64,000 nt of DNA from Lachnospiraceae bacterium 10-1 (lineage in GTDB: Bacteria > Bacillota > Clostridia > Lachnospirales > Lachnospiraceae), in NCBI GenBank assembly GCA_000403495.2, contig KE159817.1:55188-119187 (forward strand). Reading direction: 5' to 3'. Shown piece after piece: positions 45,055 through 53,011 of the stretch (its first letter is position 1; every line of letters begins with the position of its first letter). Made by a program: the position numbers and the translations under genes. The notes below the pieces were generated by a model that saw only the letters and a list, made by a program, of their open reading frames with translations, ran no database searches and had not been told where the DNA came from.

Positions 45055-46014
45055 ATGAGAAAAAATATAGTTTATAAACATATATGTAAAGAAGATACTT
45101 ATATGTTTAATTACACAAAACTGCCAAATGAATTATTTACAATAGAAATGTTTTTATCCTTATCTCTGCATGCAAAGGTATTATATTCTTTCATGCTGCA
45201 GCGGATTTCCATATCAAAGGATAACAACTGGATAGATGATTATGGAAATGTTTATATCTACTACAAATCAGAAGAGATTATGCAGAAATTTAACTGCTCC
45301 AATAAAACTGCATCTAAGATTATGTCAGAACTGGAAGAAATAGGACTGATTGAAAAGAAAAGGCAGGGACAGGGAAGGCCAGATATCATTTTTGTCAATA
45401 AATTTAGTGAAGTGATTGAAGGAGAAGAAAAAGAAGAACCAGAGCAGCTTGGTGAAAATAATCAATATGATCAAGAAGAAAGTACAGGGGGAATCAGCGA
45501 CAAATCAGAAGTGAAAAATTTACATTTCAAGAAGTGTAAAAATTACACTTCTAAAGATGTAGAATCTACACTTCCAGAAGTGAAAAATTTACACACTAAT
45601 AAGAAAGAGAATGATAAAAAAGAGATAATATTCTCCTCCTCAGTAATGCAAAATGCTGTAAGACTACTGGAAGAGGAGGAGGAAAAATATAAAGAGCGGA
45701 TCAGGTACCATGAGGCAGAACAGGAATACTCTGCCCAAATCGCCAAGGCTGCCTATGATGAACTGGCAAAACGCGATCAGGAGTACAGGAATAAATTTAC
45801 AGCATTGATGTTTGCCAAAGTATGTAAAACAATAGCGTCCAGCAAAGAGCCAATTGTGCATCTGTCCAGCTTTATTAACTGGTGCTATGACAATATAAGG
45901 GCACCTGCCAGCGGCACCAGTACAGAAAAAGAGACTTCTTACAAACAGTGGAATCAATTTATGCATCAAAATTATGATTTTGACGCATTAGAGAAGGAAA
46001 TTTTAAGTAATTAG
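45055..46014 (+). CDS. repA: RepA_N-family replication initiator
   Basis: A 319-residue protein. The N-terminal winged-helix RepA_N domain is clear: FNYTKLPNELFTIEMFLSLSLHAKVLYSFMLQR, then YYKSEEIMQKFNCSNKTASKIMSELEEIGLIEKKRQGQGRP. The C-terminal DnaD-like part is after about residue 210. RepA_N initiators drive plasmids and ICE circles in Firmicutes, and their origins usually lie in the middle of the gene. An iteron-like cluster is at 45507-45593. Start ATG 45055 follows AAGGGGAGAG; the frame opens at 45004 through the palindrome. Confidence 0.9.
   Translation: MRKNIVYKHICKEDTYMFNYTKLPNELFTIEMFLSLSLHAKVLYSFMLQRISISKDNNWIDDYGNVYIYYKSEEIMQKFNCSNKTASKIMSELEEIGLIEKKRQGQGRPDIIFVNKFSEVIEGEEKEEPEQLGENNQYDQEESTGGISDKSEVKNLHFKKCKNYTSKDVESTLPEVKNLHTNKKENDKKEIIFSSSVMQNAVRLLEEEEEKYKERIRYHEAEQEYSAQIAKAAYDELAKRDQEYRNKFTALMFAKVCKTIASSKEPIVHLSSFINWCYDNIRAPASGTSTEKETSYKQWNQFMHQNYDFDALEKEILSN
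45507..45593. repeat. Iteron-like repeats inside repA, candidate replication origin
   Basis: AGAAGTGAAAAATTTACA occurs exactly at 45507-45524 and 45576-45593. Between them is AGAAGTGTAA-AAA-TTACACTTCT (45530-45552), an exact 10-bp inverted repeat that starts with the same sequence. A further reversed partial copy is near 45563-45575. This fits RepA_N initiators, which bind repeats within their own gene. Confidence 0.7.
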
Positions 46015-46032
46015 CAGGAGGTGGAAAATAAA

Positions 46033-46041
46033 ATGTATTAG
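46033..46041 (+). other. Two-codon open frame behind a strong ribosome site
   Basis: AGGAGGTGG (46016-46024) precedes ATG-TAT-TAG by 8 bases. A ribosome would load and stop at once. It lies just upstream of palindrome copy 3. It may be a leader or the scar of a lost gene. Confidence 0.3.
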
Positions 46042-46062
46042 AGAGCTCTATTTTTAAGTTAT

Positions 46063-46080
46063 TTATGCGACGTCGCATAA
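46063..46080. repeat. 18-bp palindrome, copy 3
   Basis: Exact TTATGCGACGTCGCATAA, followed at once by GGAAAGGAGG, the ribosome site of the next small gene. Confidence 0.95.
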
Positions 46081-46100
46081 GGAAAGGAGGGGCACGTATT

Positions 46101-46256
46101 ATGAGTGGATTGTTGGAAGAAATGATTATAGAGTTTAGAAAGGAAGCTGCAATTCGCATGCTGAAAAAAGGAACATATACTTATGAGGAAATAGCAGAAA
46201 TTTTAGAGTTACCAATAAATGTTATAGAACAATTATCAGAGAAAGAGGAGCTATAA
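46101..46256 (+). CDS. Small helix-turn-helix-like protein, 51 residues
   Basis: Begins MSGLLEEMIIEFRKEA, with a helix-turn-helix-like segment GTYTYEEIAEILELPINVIEQLSEKE, in the style of short sequences that accompany DNA-binding or nuclease fragments. Start ATG 46101 follows AAAGGAGGGG; the open frame upstream crosses palindrome copy 3. No certain family. Confidence 0.6.
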   Translation: MSGLLEEMIIEFRKEAAIRMLKKGTYTYEEIAEILELPINVIEQLSEKEEL

Positions 46257-46303
46257 ACCAGAAATAATTGATTTTTATTACAAAAAAGAAAAGGAGAAGA
46301 ACT

Positions 46304-46327
46304 GTGGATAAAATAAGACCGCCATAA
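46304..46327 (+). other. Seven-codon leader frame ending in Pro-Pro-stop
   Basis: AAAAGGAGAAG (46289-46299) precedes GTG 46304; the frame reads MDKIRPP then TAA. Two prolines before a stop codon slow termination. It ends 57 bases before the pentapeptide-repeat gene, so it could be a translation-sensing leader. It may also be chance. Confidence 0.3.
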
Positions 46328-46384
46328 TTGATTTTACTTTATTTGTATTTGTTAAAAATAAAAAGTAGAAAAGAGGATGATAAA

Positions 46385-47818
46385 ATGTCAGAGTTAAAAA
46401 CATTATCAAAAGAGGAATTATCAAAAATATTATCCAACCATGAAAAATGGGTTTTGTCATCAGGCAAGGAAGGTTCTCGTGGAATTTTAAATAATATTAA
46501 CCTGCAGGGAGAAGATTTTTCAGGCAAATACTTAGATGGAATTATCTTTAATAATGTTAATTTGAGAAATGCAAATTTTAAAGATGCAAAATTAGGATAT
46601 GCAGAAATCAATGAAGTTGATACAGATTCTGCTCAATTTATTGCCTGTGACCTGCAGGGAGCTGACTTAAGCGGTGCAGATATAACGCTGCTTTATATAA
46701 GACAAACAGATTTGAGTAATGTTAATTTCCAAAACTGCGGAGGGATATTATGTAATATAGAAGATTCTGTTCTGAATAATGCAAATCTGGAAAATGTTGA
46801 ATTAAGCAGCTGGAATTTAAAAAATGTCAGTATGATAAAAGCTAATCTGTCAAACACAAAGATTGATGGTACAAAATTAGAAAAATGCGATCTGCGCGGA
46901 TCTGATTTTACAGGAGCAAAGTTTGAGGAAAATGAAATTATAGACTGTGATTTGAACAGTTCCAAAATAGATGATTTGTCTTTGTTAAAGATTGGATTAG
47001 ACAGTTGGGCTATACAAAAAGACACACAGGTTACACAGTTAGTAAATATTCTTAATGAAAATGGAAAAGGTCAAGAGGCAGAGCAGATTATGCTTCTGGT
47101 AGAACAATTACAGAAAATAGGAAAAAGTTATCATACTGTATTTCAGGAACTTCAGGAGACAAAGCTTCAAGTTAATCAAATGCAGGAACAATTAAACAAT
47201 AAAACACAGATGCCAGATAAACAGGGTGTTGTTGCTGACAGACTAGTGTCATTTGAGAATAGAATGCAGAACCAATTCCAGTATTTACAGAATTCAAGAC
47301 AGAAATTAAATGAAAGAGCTGGAATGATCCTTTTAAAATTTGAGACGGGTGGAGTAAAAGCATTAAATAGAGTATGTGAATTTCTTAATATTAAAGAAAG
47401 CCTGATTAAATTAAGAGATATAGCACAGAGTAATGTTTCAAAAATGGAGAATTCCATTGAAATGCTAGACAAAATGAGCAACGAAACCAGTAAGCTGATA
47501 ATGCACATGAAAAATATTGGAAATATATTTTCGGGTAAAGAAATGCAGGCGAACTCTGCACCAGAGCAGTCAAAAATTTTTACAAGTATAAAAAATCATT
47601 ATCAACATAGTTTGGAAAAATATAAGGGCCATGCAGAAAAGCTTAATAACGCAATACAAAAATTTGATGAGCTGGAGCATGATGCCGACAGAGGTTCAAA
47701 TTTGGAAAGAAACTCTGTTAAAGAAAAACTGGCAAATAATAAAGCTGCAATTGAATCAAGGGAAAGTTCAGAACCAAACCCGGTAAAAGAAAAACAGCAG
47801 CCGGAAATTGCTTTGTGA
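46385..47818 (+). CDS. Pentapeptide-repeat protein with coiled-coil tail
   Basis: A 477-residue protein. The N-terminal half (about residues 45-205) is built of A(D/N)LXX-type pentapeptides, for example LQGADLSGADI, VNLRNANFKDAK and CDLRGSDFTGAKF, which fold into a right-handed beta-helix. The C-terminal half is a long coiled coil with Gln-rich heptads and a helical bundle, ending in a charged tail. No signal peptide. Start ATG 46385 follows AGAGGATG. Pentapeptide proteins may mimic DNA or act as scaffolds; the role here is unknown. Palindrome copy 4 lies 6 bases after its stop. Confidence 0.75.
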   Translation: MSELKTLSKEELSKILSNHEKWVLSSGKEGSRGILNNINLQGEDFSGKYLDGIIFNNVNLRNANFKDAKLGYAEINEVDTDSAQFIACDLQGADLSGADITLLYIRQTDLSNVNFQNCGGILCNIEDSVLNNANLENVELSSWNLKNVSMIKANLSNTKIDGTKLEKCDLRGSDFTGAKFEENEIIDCDLNSSKIDDLSLLKIGLDSWAIQKDTQVTQLVNILNENGKGQEAEQIMLLVEQLQKIGKSYHTVFQELQETKLQVNQMQEQLNNKTQMPDKQGVVADRLVSFENRMQNQFQYLQNSRQKLNERAGMILLKFETGGVKALNRVCEFLNIKESLIKLRDIAQSNVSKMENSIEMLDKMSNETSKLIMHMKNIGNIFSGKEMQANSAPEQSKIFTSIKNHYQHSLEKYKGHAEKLNNAIQKFDELEHDADRGSNLERNSVKEKLANNKAAIESRESSEPNPVKEKQQPEIAL

Positions 47819-47823
47819 TTTAT

Positions 47824-47841
47824 TTATGCGACGTCGCATAA
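47824..47841. repeat. 18-bp palindrome, copy 4
   Basis: Exact TTATGCGACGTCGCATAA, directly followed by TGAAAGGAGGAG, the ribosome site of the PcfB-like gene. Confidence 0.95.
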
Positions 47842-47862
47842 TGAAAGGAGGAGAATACTTAT

Positions 47863-48450
47863 ATGGCAACTTCTGATGATGTAAGCAGACAGTTTCAGGA
47901 CAAATTACAAGCAAGTGCATCCCAAGCGGTAAAATCAATGCCATATGTGGCCCAGGGAGCTGCCAGCGTAGCCAAAGGTATTTTTTCCGGCATTTGTTTA
48001 TTGATCAGAGCACCTTATCTGACAACTGAAACAGTTATGACAGCCGTAGGGAAATTAAATCATAATCCTAAGTATTCGAAAAGAAACGTATCCATCCGGG
48101 AATTAGAAATGAACTCAGATATTAAAAAAATGGATGACAGCCTTACAAAGGATGTGATGAAACATTTTGACAATGGCTGTAAAAAATACGGAATAACTTA
48201 TACTGCGGTAATAGATAAATCTAATAAAAAAGATCCTGCTTATTATGTGTTTTTCAAAGGAAAAGAAACAGCACTTATTGAGCAGGTTATGAAGGAATCC
48301 TATCAAAAATTTATGCGAGAGCAGGCAAAGCCTAAACTATCAGTCAGGGCAAAGCTTGCTTTTTTTCATAACCGGGTTGCTGAAAGAGACAGTAAACAAC
48401 AGGAGATGGGAAAGGAGAAACATAATCATATAGCAGACCGTCAGCGTTAA
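47863..48450 (+). CDS. PcfB-like (DUF3801) conjugation accessory protein
   Basis: A 195-residue protein. The core GITYTAVIDKSNKKDPAYYVFFKGKE is typical of the PcfB/DUF3801 family, found in pheromone plasmids and Tn1549-like elements near the coupling protein gene. The N-terminal region is Ala/Ser/Gln rich and the C terminus is basic. No signal peptide. The exact role in mating is not established. Start ATG 47863 follows the palindrome and ribosome site. Confidence 0.75.
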   Translation: MATSDDVSRQFQDKLQASASQAVKSMPYVAQGAASVAKGIFSGICLLIRAPYLTTETVMTAVGKLNHNPKYSKRNVSIRELEMNSDIKKMDDSLTKDVMKHFDNGCKKYGITYTAVIDKSNKKDPAYYVFFKGKETALIEQVMKESYQKFMREQAKPKLSVRAKLAFFHNRVAERDSKQQEMGKEKHNHIADRQR

Positions 48451-48480
48451 TTATTCGGCAGCCCATAAGGAGTGATATTC

Positions 48481-48624
48481 ATGAAAGATATGTTCAAGGA
48501 AGATAATAGTAAGTCTCAAATTATGGAAGAAAGAGAAAGCATCAGAGGAAAACTTATTTATTATCAGGAATTAATATATCAAAATGAAAAAAGAGAAAAG
48601 GAAGAAGGTGAGCTGGAAATATAG
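48481..48624 (+). CDS. Small charged helical protein, 47 residues
   Basis: Frame from ATG 48481 after AAGGAGTG. It begins MKDMFKEDNSKSQIMEER and continues with a Glu/Lys/Tyr-rich helix, ending EEGELEI. No Cys, no hydrophobic span. Unknown family; it lies between the PcfB-like and SpoVG-like genes in the same direction. Confidence 0.5.
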   Translation: MKDMFKEDNSKSQIMEERESIRGKLIYYQELIYQNEKREKEEGELEI

Positions 48625-48689
48625 AAATTTAAAATAAAACCTGTAAACATAATGTACTGATTTTTCAAAGTAAAAAGAAAGGAAAACAC

Positions 48690-49415
48690 ATGAAATATAA
48701 TATTAAAGTAAGTGAAGTAAAAAATGGATCGGAAAACTTAAAAGGTCTTGCAACAGTAGTACTTGGTGATTCTTTCCGCCTAGGAAATATTATGATCATG
48801 AATGATCCAAAGAGGGATCAACTGTTTGTTGCAATGCCATCATACAAAACAAATCAAGTGAACGATAAGGGAGAGCCAGTTTTTAACAGTTATTTCAATC
48901 CCACATCCAAAGAATTTTATAACGAACTTAGCGGCAACATTTTAGATGCTTTTAATGAGCTAAAGGAGCATCAAGCCGGAAATCGCTATAATGTAACCAT
49001 TAATGAAAAAGATACCACCATGCCGGGGTTTGAAGTACGCGTTACTCCTTTTGAAAAGGAAAACAGTAACATAAAAGGTCTTGTCAGCATGAAAATTGAA
49101 AACTGCATGGCTGTAAATAATCTGACAGTTAAGGAAAGCAGAGAAGGAAATTTATATGTAGATATGCCCTCATACAAAGCAAAACAGTTGGATGATCAGG
49201 GAAAGGCAGTTTACAAGGATATCTGTAATCCAGTCACTGCTAAATTTGGAGAAAAATTAAATCAGGCAATTTTAAGCAGTTATGAGGCAGCAAAAGAAAA
49301 CACAAGAAATTCTGTTCTTGGGAAGCTGCAGGAAAATAAGGACTCTGTAGAAGCTAAAAGATCAGAAGCACCAGAAAAGGAACCGCGCCAGCATGAGCGT
49401 GATGATGTCAGATAA
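48690..49415 (+). CDS. Double SpoVG-like domain protein
   Basis: A 241-residue protein with two SpoVG-type modules. The first (about residues 1-95) has KGLATVVLGDSFRLGNIMIM, LFVAMPSYKTNQ and FNPTSKEFYNELSGNI. The second (about 96-205) has KGLVSMKIENCMAVNNLTV, LYVDMPSYKAKQ and CNPVTAKFGEKLNQAI. SpoVG is a single-domain (about 90-100 residue) DNA or RNA-binding regulator; this one is a tandem fusion with a charged tail. A different SpoVG copy is not in the window. Role in the ICE is not known. Confidence 0.8.
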   Translation: MKYNIKVSEVKNGSENLKGLATVVLGDSFRLGNIMIMNDPKRDQLFVAMPSYKTNQVNDKGEPVFNSYFNPTSKEFYNELSGNILDAFNELKEHQAGNRYNVTINEKDTTMPGFEVRVTPFEKENSNIKGLVSMKIENCMAVNNLTVKESREGNLYVDMPSYKAKQLDDQGKAVYKDICNPVTAKFGEKLNQAILSSYEAAKENTRNSVLGKLQENKDSVEAKRSEAPEKEPRQHERDDVR

Positions 49416-49428
49416 AATACAAAATACT

Positions 49429-49454
49429 AAAAGGCAGTTATAATGCTGCCTTTT
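49429..49454 (+). terminator. Terminator after the double SpoVG gene
   Basis: AAAAGGCAG, 8-base loop, CTGCCTTTT. Palindrome copy 5 begins 10 bases later. Confidence 0.8.
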
Positions 49455-49464
49455 AATTATATTT

Positions 49465-49482
49465 TTATGCGACGTCGCATAA
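49465..49482. repeat. 18-bp palindrome, copy 5
   Basis: Exact TTATGCGACGTCGCATAA, directly followed by CGGAAAGGAG, the ribosome site of the next small gene. Confidence 0.95.
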
Positions 49483-49501
49483 CGGAAAGGAGATTCAGAT
49501 T

Positions 49502-49657
49502 ATGGGAAAAGTAATTGATTATGAGGCAGAGCTGTCCAATCGAAAAAGTATATCAATTAATATTGCTGAAACAGGTGGAGAAGAAAAAAAGAAAAATGCG
49601 AACCGATTAGTCCAGTATTTTCAGAGGCAGAACAAATTAGAGAAAAGGAGAGGATAG
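49502..49657 (+). CDS. Small basic protein, 51 residues
   Basis: Frame from ATG 49502 after GGAAAGGAG. It begins MGKVIDYEAELSNRKSISI and ends with a basic helix ending LEKRRG. No family recognised. It lies 4 bases before the DUF5688 gene, and is probably co-transcribed with it. Confidence 0.5.
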   Translation: MGKVIDYEAELSNRKSISINIAETGGEEKKKNANRLVQYFQRQNKLEKRRG

Positions 49658-49661
49658 ATAT

Positions 49662-50711
49662 ATGGTTTCAAAAAGTGAATTTGCTGAAACAATTCAGGAA
49701 TATTTATTAGCAAAATATCCGGAAATAGAAGAAACATATTGTAAACTAATTCATAAAAACAATGCAGAACTATACGGAATTATAATTAAAAGTTATTCCA
49801 GCAATGTATCACCAGTGATTTATATTGATAATTTTTATGAACAAAAATTAAATGGAGCATCTTTGGATCATGTGTGTGGACAGATAGGAGCCATTTTTGA
49901 AGCCAGCAGGCAGCCACAGACTGATTTGAGCTGGTTTTCTGATATTAAAAAAATTAAGGAAATGCTGACAGTCAAGTTAATAAGCCAGAAGGGCAATCAG
50001 CAGCTCTTAAGTGATGTGCCTCATTTCGAATATGGAGATCTTGCCGGAATATATCAAGTTAATCTTGGCAGAAATTTTACAGAAGCTGGAGCTTCCATAA
50101 CAGTAAAAAATGAGCATATGAAACTTTGGAACATATCTGCAGAACAATTGCACCAATATGCAATGCAGAATATGGAGAGTAAAGAATTTATAATCAAATC
50201 TATGGCAGATATTTTCAGGGATAATTTTTTAGGGGCAGGGGCTTTTGAAGTAAATGATGCTGGATTACCTGTTACTCAAATGTATGTACTTACAAACACA
50301 GATATGCGAAACGGTGCATCCGGCATTTTAAATTCAAATCTGCTCCAGTCTTTATCAAAAAAATTAGGAAGTAATTTAGTTATCCTTCCTTCTTCTGTAC
50401 ATGAAGTTATTTTGTTGCCGGATCATAACTTTGACTATAATGAATTAATAGAAATGGTTACAGACATAAATCAAATGGAAGTTGAGCCAGAAGACCGTCT
50501 TAGTAATAATGTATATTTCTATGACAGTAAAGAAAAAGTATTGTGCCAGGGAGCGGAGAAAAAGCCTATGCAGATTAAGATTTGCAATATGGATCAAAAG
50601 CTTGAACAAAATTCAGTTCTTGGAAAATTAAGATCCCATCAGAGCAGCCTTCACAAACCGGATAAAGACATCCAAGTAAAAGAACACAGTCAGCGCCAAA
50701 CGGAGAGGTAA
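49662..50711 (+). CDS. DUF5688-family protein
   Basis: A 349-residue soluble protein. The C-terminal part MYVLTNTDMRNGASGILNSN and VILPSSVHEVILLPD is the mark of DUF5688, a family common on conjugative elements of Clostridia. Function is unknown. The tail is basic and ends in RQTER. The gene ends 7 bases before the virD4 start, so it is part of the transfer operon. Confidence 0.7.
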   Translation: MVSKSEFAETIQEYLLAKYPEIEETYCKLIHKNNAELYGIIIKSYSSNVSPVIYIDNFYEQKLNGASLDHVCGQIGAIFEASRQPQTDLSWFSDIKKIKEMLTVKLISQKGNQQLLSDVPHFEYGDLAGIYQVNLGRNFTEAGASITVKNEHMKLWNISAEQLHQYAMQNMESKEFIIKSMADIFRDNFLGAGAFEVNDAGLPVTQMYVLTNTDMRNGASGILNSNLLQSLSKKLGSNLVILPSSVHEVILLPDHNFDYNELIEMVTDINQMEVEPEDRLSNNVYFYDSKEKVLCQGAEKKPMQIKICNMDQKLEQNSVLGKLRSHQSSLHKPDKDIQVKEHSQRQTER

Positions 50712-50718
50712 TGATGAT

Positions 50719-51042
50719 ATGGAGAAAATAAAGGACAAGATAGAAGCATTTAATGCTCTTGATCTGAAAGGAAAATTAATTATAATAATTCCGTATCTCT
50801 TTTCCATTTTTCTTTGCTCCCGAATTGCAGAGCTGTACCGCTTGTGCAGTGGGAACCTTGTAAAAATAATAAGAAACATAGAATATCTATACAAAGCAAT
50901 CCCACGTTTTGCACTGACAGATCTGCTGATTGGAGTATCGGCAGGTTTTTTTATTGTCTGGTACATTAAATGGGAAAATGGGCTGCGGAGAAAGAATACC
51001 AGAAAGGGTGTTGAATATGGATCAGCAAGGTGGGGTGCATAA
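50719..51042 (+). CDS. VirD4-type coupling protein, N-terminal fragment (split by IME)
   Basis: The first 104 codons of the ICE coupling protein, cut off by the mobilizable element. It has two predicted membrane spans (about residues 15-35 and 68-88) and ends in the conserved KGVEYGSARWG, after which the foreign sequence adds Ala and a stop. The rest of the gene begins at 56239. Joining at the shared TGGGG gives GSARWGSEKDIKPFVDPDPF, an unbroken match to the family. The protein alone cannot couple DNA transfer. Confidence 0.88.
   Translation: MEKIKDKIEAFNALDLKGKLIIIIPYLFSIFLCSRIAELYRLCSGNLVKIIRNIEYLYKAIPRFALTDLLIGVSAGFFIVWYIKWENGLRRKNTRKGVEYGSARWGA
51031..51035. repeat. Left end of the nested IME (TGGGG core)
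   Basis: TGGGG at 51031-51035 is repeated at 56239-56243. Both are the Trp-Gly codons of the virD4 GSARWG motif, so the crossover lies within these five bases. Large serine recombinases act on a two-base core, here probably GG. Confidence 0.7.
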
Positions 51043-51087
51043 TCTTAACTGTAAGCAACACCTATATTGACGCAGGAGGGTATGCAC

Positions 51088-52932
51088 ATGAATGATTACA
51101 GCAAAATCACAGCCCTTTACTCCCGCCTATCCGTGGGGGACGAGGACAGGGACGGCGGCGAAAGCAACTCCATACAGAACCAGAAGAAATTTCTGGAAAG
51201 CTATGCCAGACAGCTAAAATTAACCAATATCCGGCACTACATTGACGATGACGAAAGCGGCAGATTTTTTGACCGTTCTGCCTACTCCCGCATGATTGAG
51301 GACGTGGAAAACGGCAAAATCGGCGTGTGCATTATGAAAGACATGACCCGCTGGGGGCGCGACTATCTCCAAGTGGGAAACGCTATGGAGATTTTCCGCA
51401 GAAACAACGTGCGCTTTATCGCGGTAAACAACGGGATAGACAGCGAAAAGCCCGACACGTTGGAGTTTGCCCCCTTTATCAATATCATGTCAGAGTGGTA
51501 CGCCCGCGACATCAGCAAGAAAGTAAAAACGGGTATCCGCACAAAGGGGACGAGCGGCAAGCCAATCGCAACCGAAGCCCCCTACGGATATGTCAAAGAC
51601 CCCGACAACAAAGATTTTTGGATAATTGATGAAGAAGCAGCCAAAGTTGTCCGCTTGATTTTCCGCCTGTTTCTGAACGGGAAGAACCGAAACCAGATCG
51701 CCGTATATCTGAAAAATGAGCAAATCCCAACGCCCACATTCTATATGAAAGACCGAGGGCGGGGAACCTGCAAAAATAAGGCGCTTAACGAGGAAAACCG
51801 TTGCAAATGGAACAAAGCCACGCTGACCCATATCCTCACGCGGCAGGAGTATTGCGGCGACATTGTAAACTTCAAGACCGCAAAACATTTCCGTGACAAG
51901 CGAAACCACTATGTAGACAGAAGCCAGTGGCAGATTACGGAAAATGTGCATGAACCGGTTATCGACCGCGCCGACTTTGAGAATGTACAGCGGATTTTGG
52001 AAAATGCCCCCGTCAAGCGACCAAACGGGGACGGGGAAATCCACCCTTTGTCGGGCTTGCTTTTCTGTAAGGACTGCGGCGCAAAAATGCACATACGGAT
52101 AGATTACAGGAACGGCGGCAAACGGCATATCGCCTATTGCAGTGAGTACCACAAGGGGAAAGCCAAAAATCCGAAGTGCCATTCCCCGCACATCATGGAC
52201 GCGGATTTACTCATGCAGACCGTTTCGGACGTGCTGAAAAAAATCGCGGAATACTCTATCAGCAACCGGGCAGACTTTGAAGCCTTAGTGAAAAAGAGCC
52301 TTGCCGTACAGCAGACCGACCAGACAAAGAAACAGCAAAAGCGCGTACCGCAAATCACAACGCGGCTTGAACAGATTGAAAAGGTTCTGGATAAGCTGTA
52401 TGAGGATAACGCCCTCGGCACGATTGAGCAAGACCGTTACGAGCAGATGTCGCGGAAGTATTCGGAAGAATATTATAAGCTGAAAGAGGAACTTGCGGAA
52501 ATTAAGGAGCAATTATCCGCTTTTGAAAACGCGGGAGGGCGGGCGCAAAGGTTTGTGAAGCTGACAGAACGCTATGCCGACTTTTCCGAACTCACCCCCG
52601 CCATTCTCAACGAGTTTATCAGCAAAATCGAAGTGCATGAGCGCGACCAGAAGCGGGCAAGATACGCCATACAGCATATCGGGATATACTTCAACCATAT
52701 CGGTAAATTTGAGAACGAACTGACACAGCTTGCAGAGCCGGCAGAGCAGGAAATCAGACAAATGCGGGAGGAAATCGAAGAAGCGAAAAAGGAAAAGAGC
52801 CGCGCCTACCACCGGGAATATTCCAGAGCCTACCGCGCTAAAAATAATGAAAAGCAACGGGAGTATGACCGTATCAAAGCGCGGGAATACAGAGCGAGAA
52901 AAAAGGCGCAAGCCGCCGCCACCGCACAGTAA
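51088..52932 (+). CDS. Large serine recombinase (TndX/TnpX type)
   Basis: A 614-residue integrase. The catalytic domain opens with YSKITALYSRLSVGDED, where the Ser after Arg-Leu is the nucleophile (about residue 15), then GGESNSIQNQKKFLESYA and DMTRWGRDYL. The recombinase domain has NRNQIAVYLKNEQIPTP. A zinc-ribbon follows (LFCKDCGAKMHIR near residue 330, later CSEYHKGKAKNPKC). Then comes a coiled coil, and an Arg/Lys/Tyr-rich tail. The start at 51088 has CAGGAGGG 7 bases upstream; the open frame runs back to 51067. It should join and excise the element at the virD4 core. Confidence 0.93.
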   Translation: MNDYSKITALYSRLSVGDEDRDGGESNSIQNQKKFLESYARQLKLTNIRHYIDDDESGRFFDRSAYSRMIEDVENGKIGVCIMKDMTRWGRDYLQVGNAMEIFRRNNVRFIAVNNGIDSEKPDTLEFAPFINIMSEWYARDISKKVKTGIRTKGTSGKPIATEAPYGYVKDPDNKDFWIIDEEAAKVVRLIFRLFLNGKNRNQIAVYLKNEQIPTPTFYMKDRGRGTCKNKALNEENRCKWNKATLTHILTRQEYCGDIVNFKTAKHFRDKRNHYVDRSQWQITENVHEPVIDRADFENVQRILENAPVKRPNGDGEIHPLSGLLFCKDCGAKMHIRIDYRNGGKRHIAYCSEYHKGKAKNPKCHSPHIMDADLLMQTVSDVLKKIAEYSISNRADFEALVKKSLAVQQTDQTKKQQKRVPQITTRLEQIEKVLDKLYEDNALGTIEQDRYEQMSRKYSEEYYKLKEELAEIKEQLSAFENAGGRAQRFVKLTERYADFSELTPAILNEFISKIEVHERDQKRARYAIQHIGIYFNHIGKFENELTQLAEPAEQEIRQMREEIEEAKKEKSRAYHREYSRAYRAKNNEKQREYDRIKAREYRARKKAQAAATAQ

Positions 52933-53011
52933 AACCGAATAACCGACAGCCGAGAGGGATTTTCCGATTACGGGAAATCCCTTTTCCGCGCCCAAAGAAA
53001 GGAGCGACCCA

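Noticed and set aside
51490..52191. Reverse-strand open frame of 233 codons
   Set aside because: It lies wholly within the serine recombinase gene on the other strand, in GC-rich sequence where such shadows are common.
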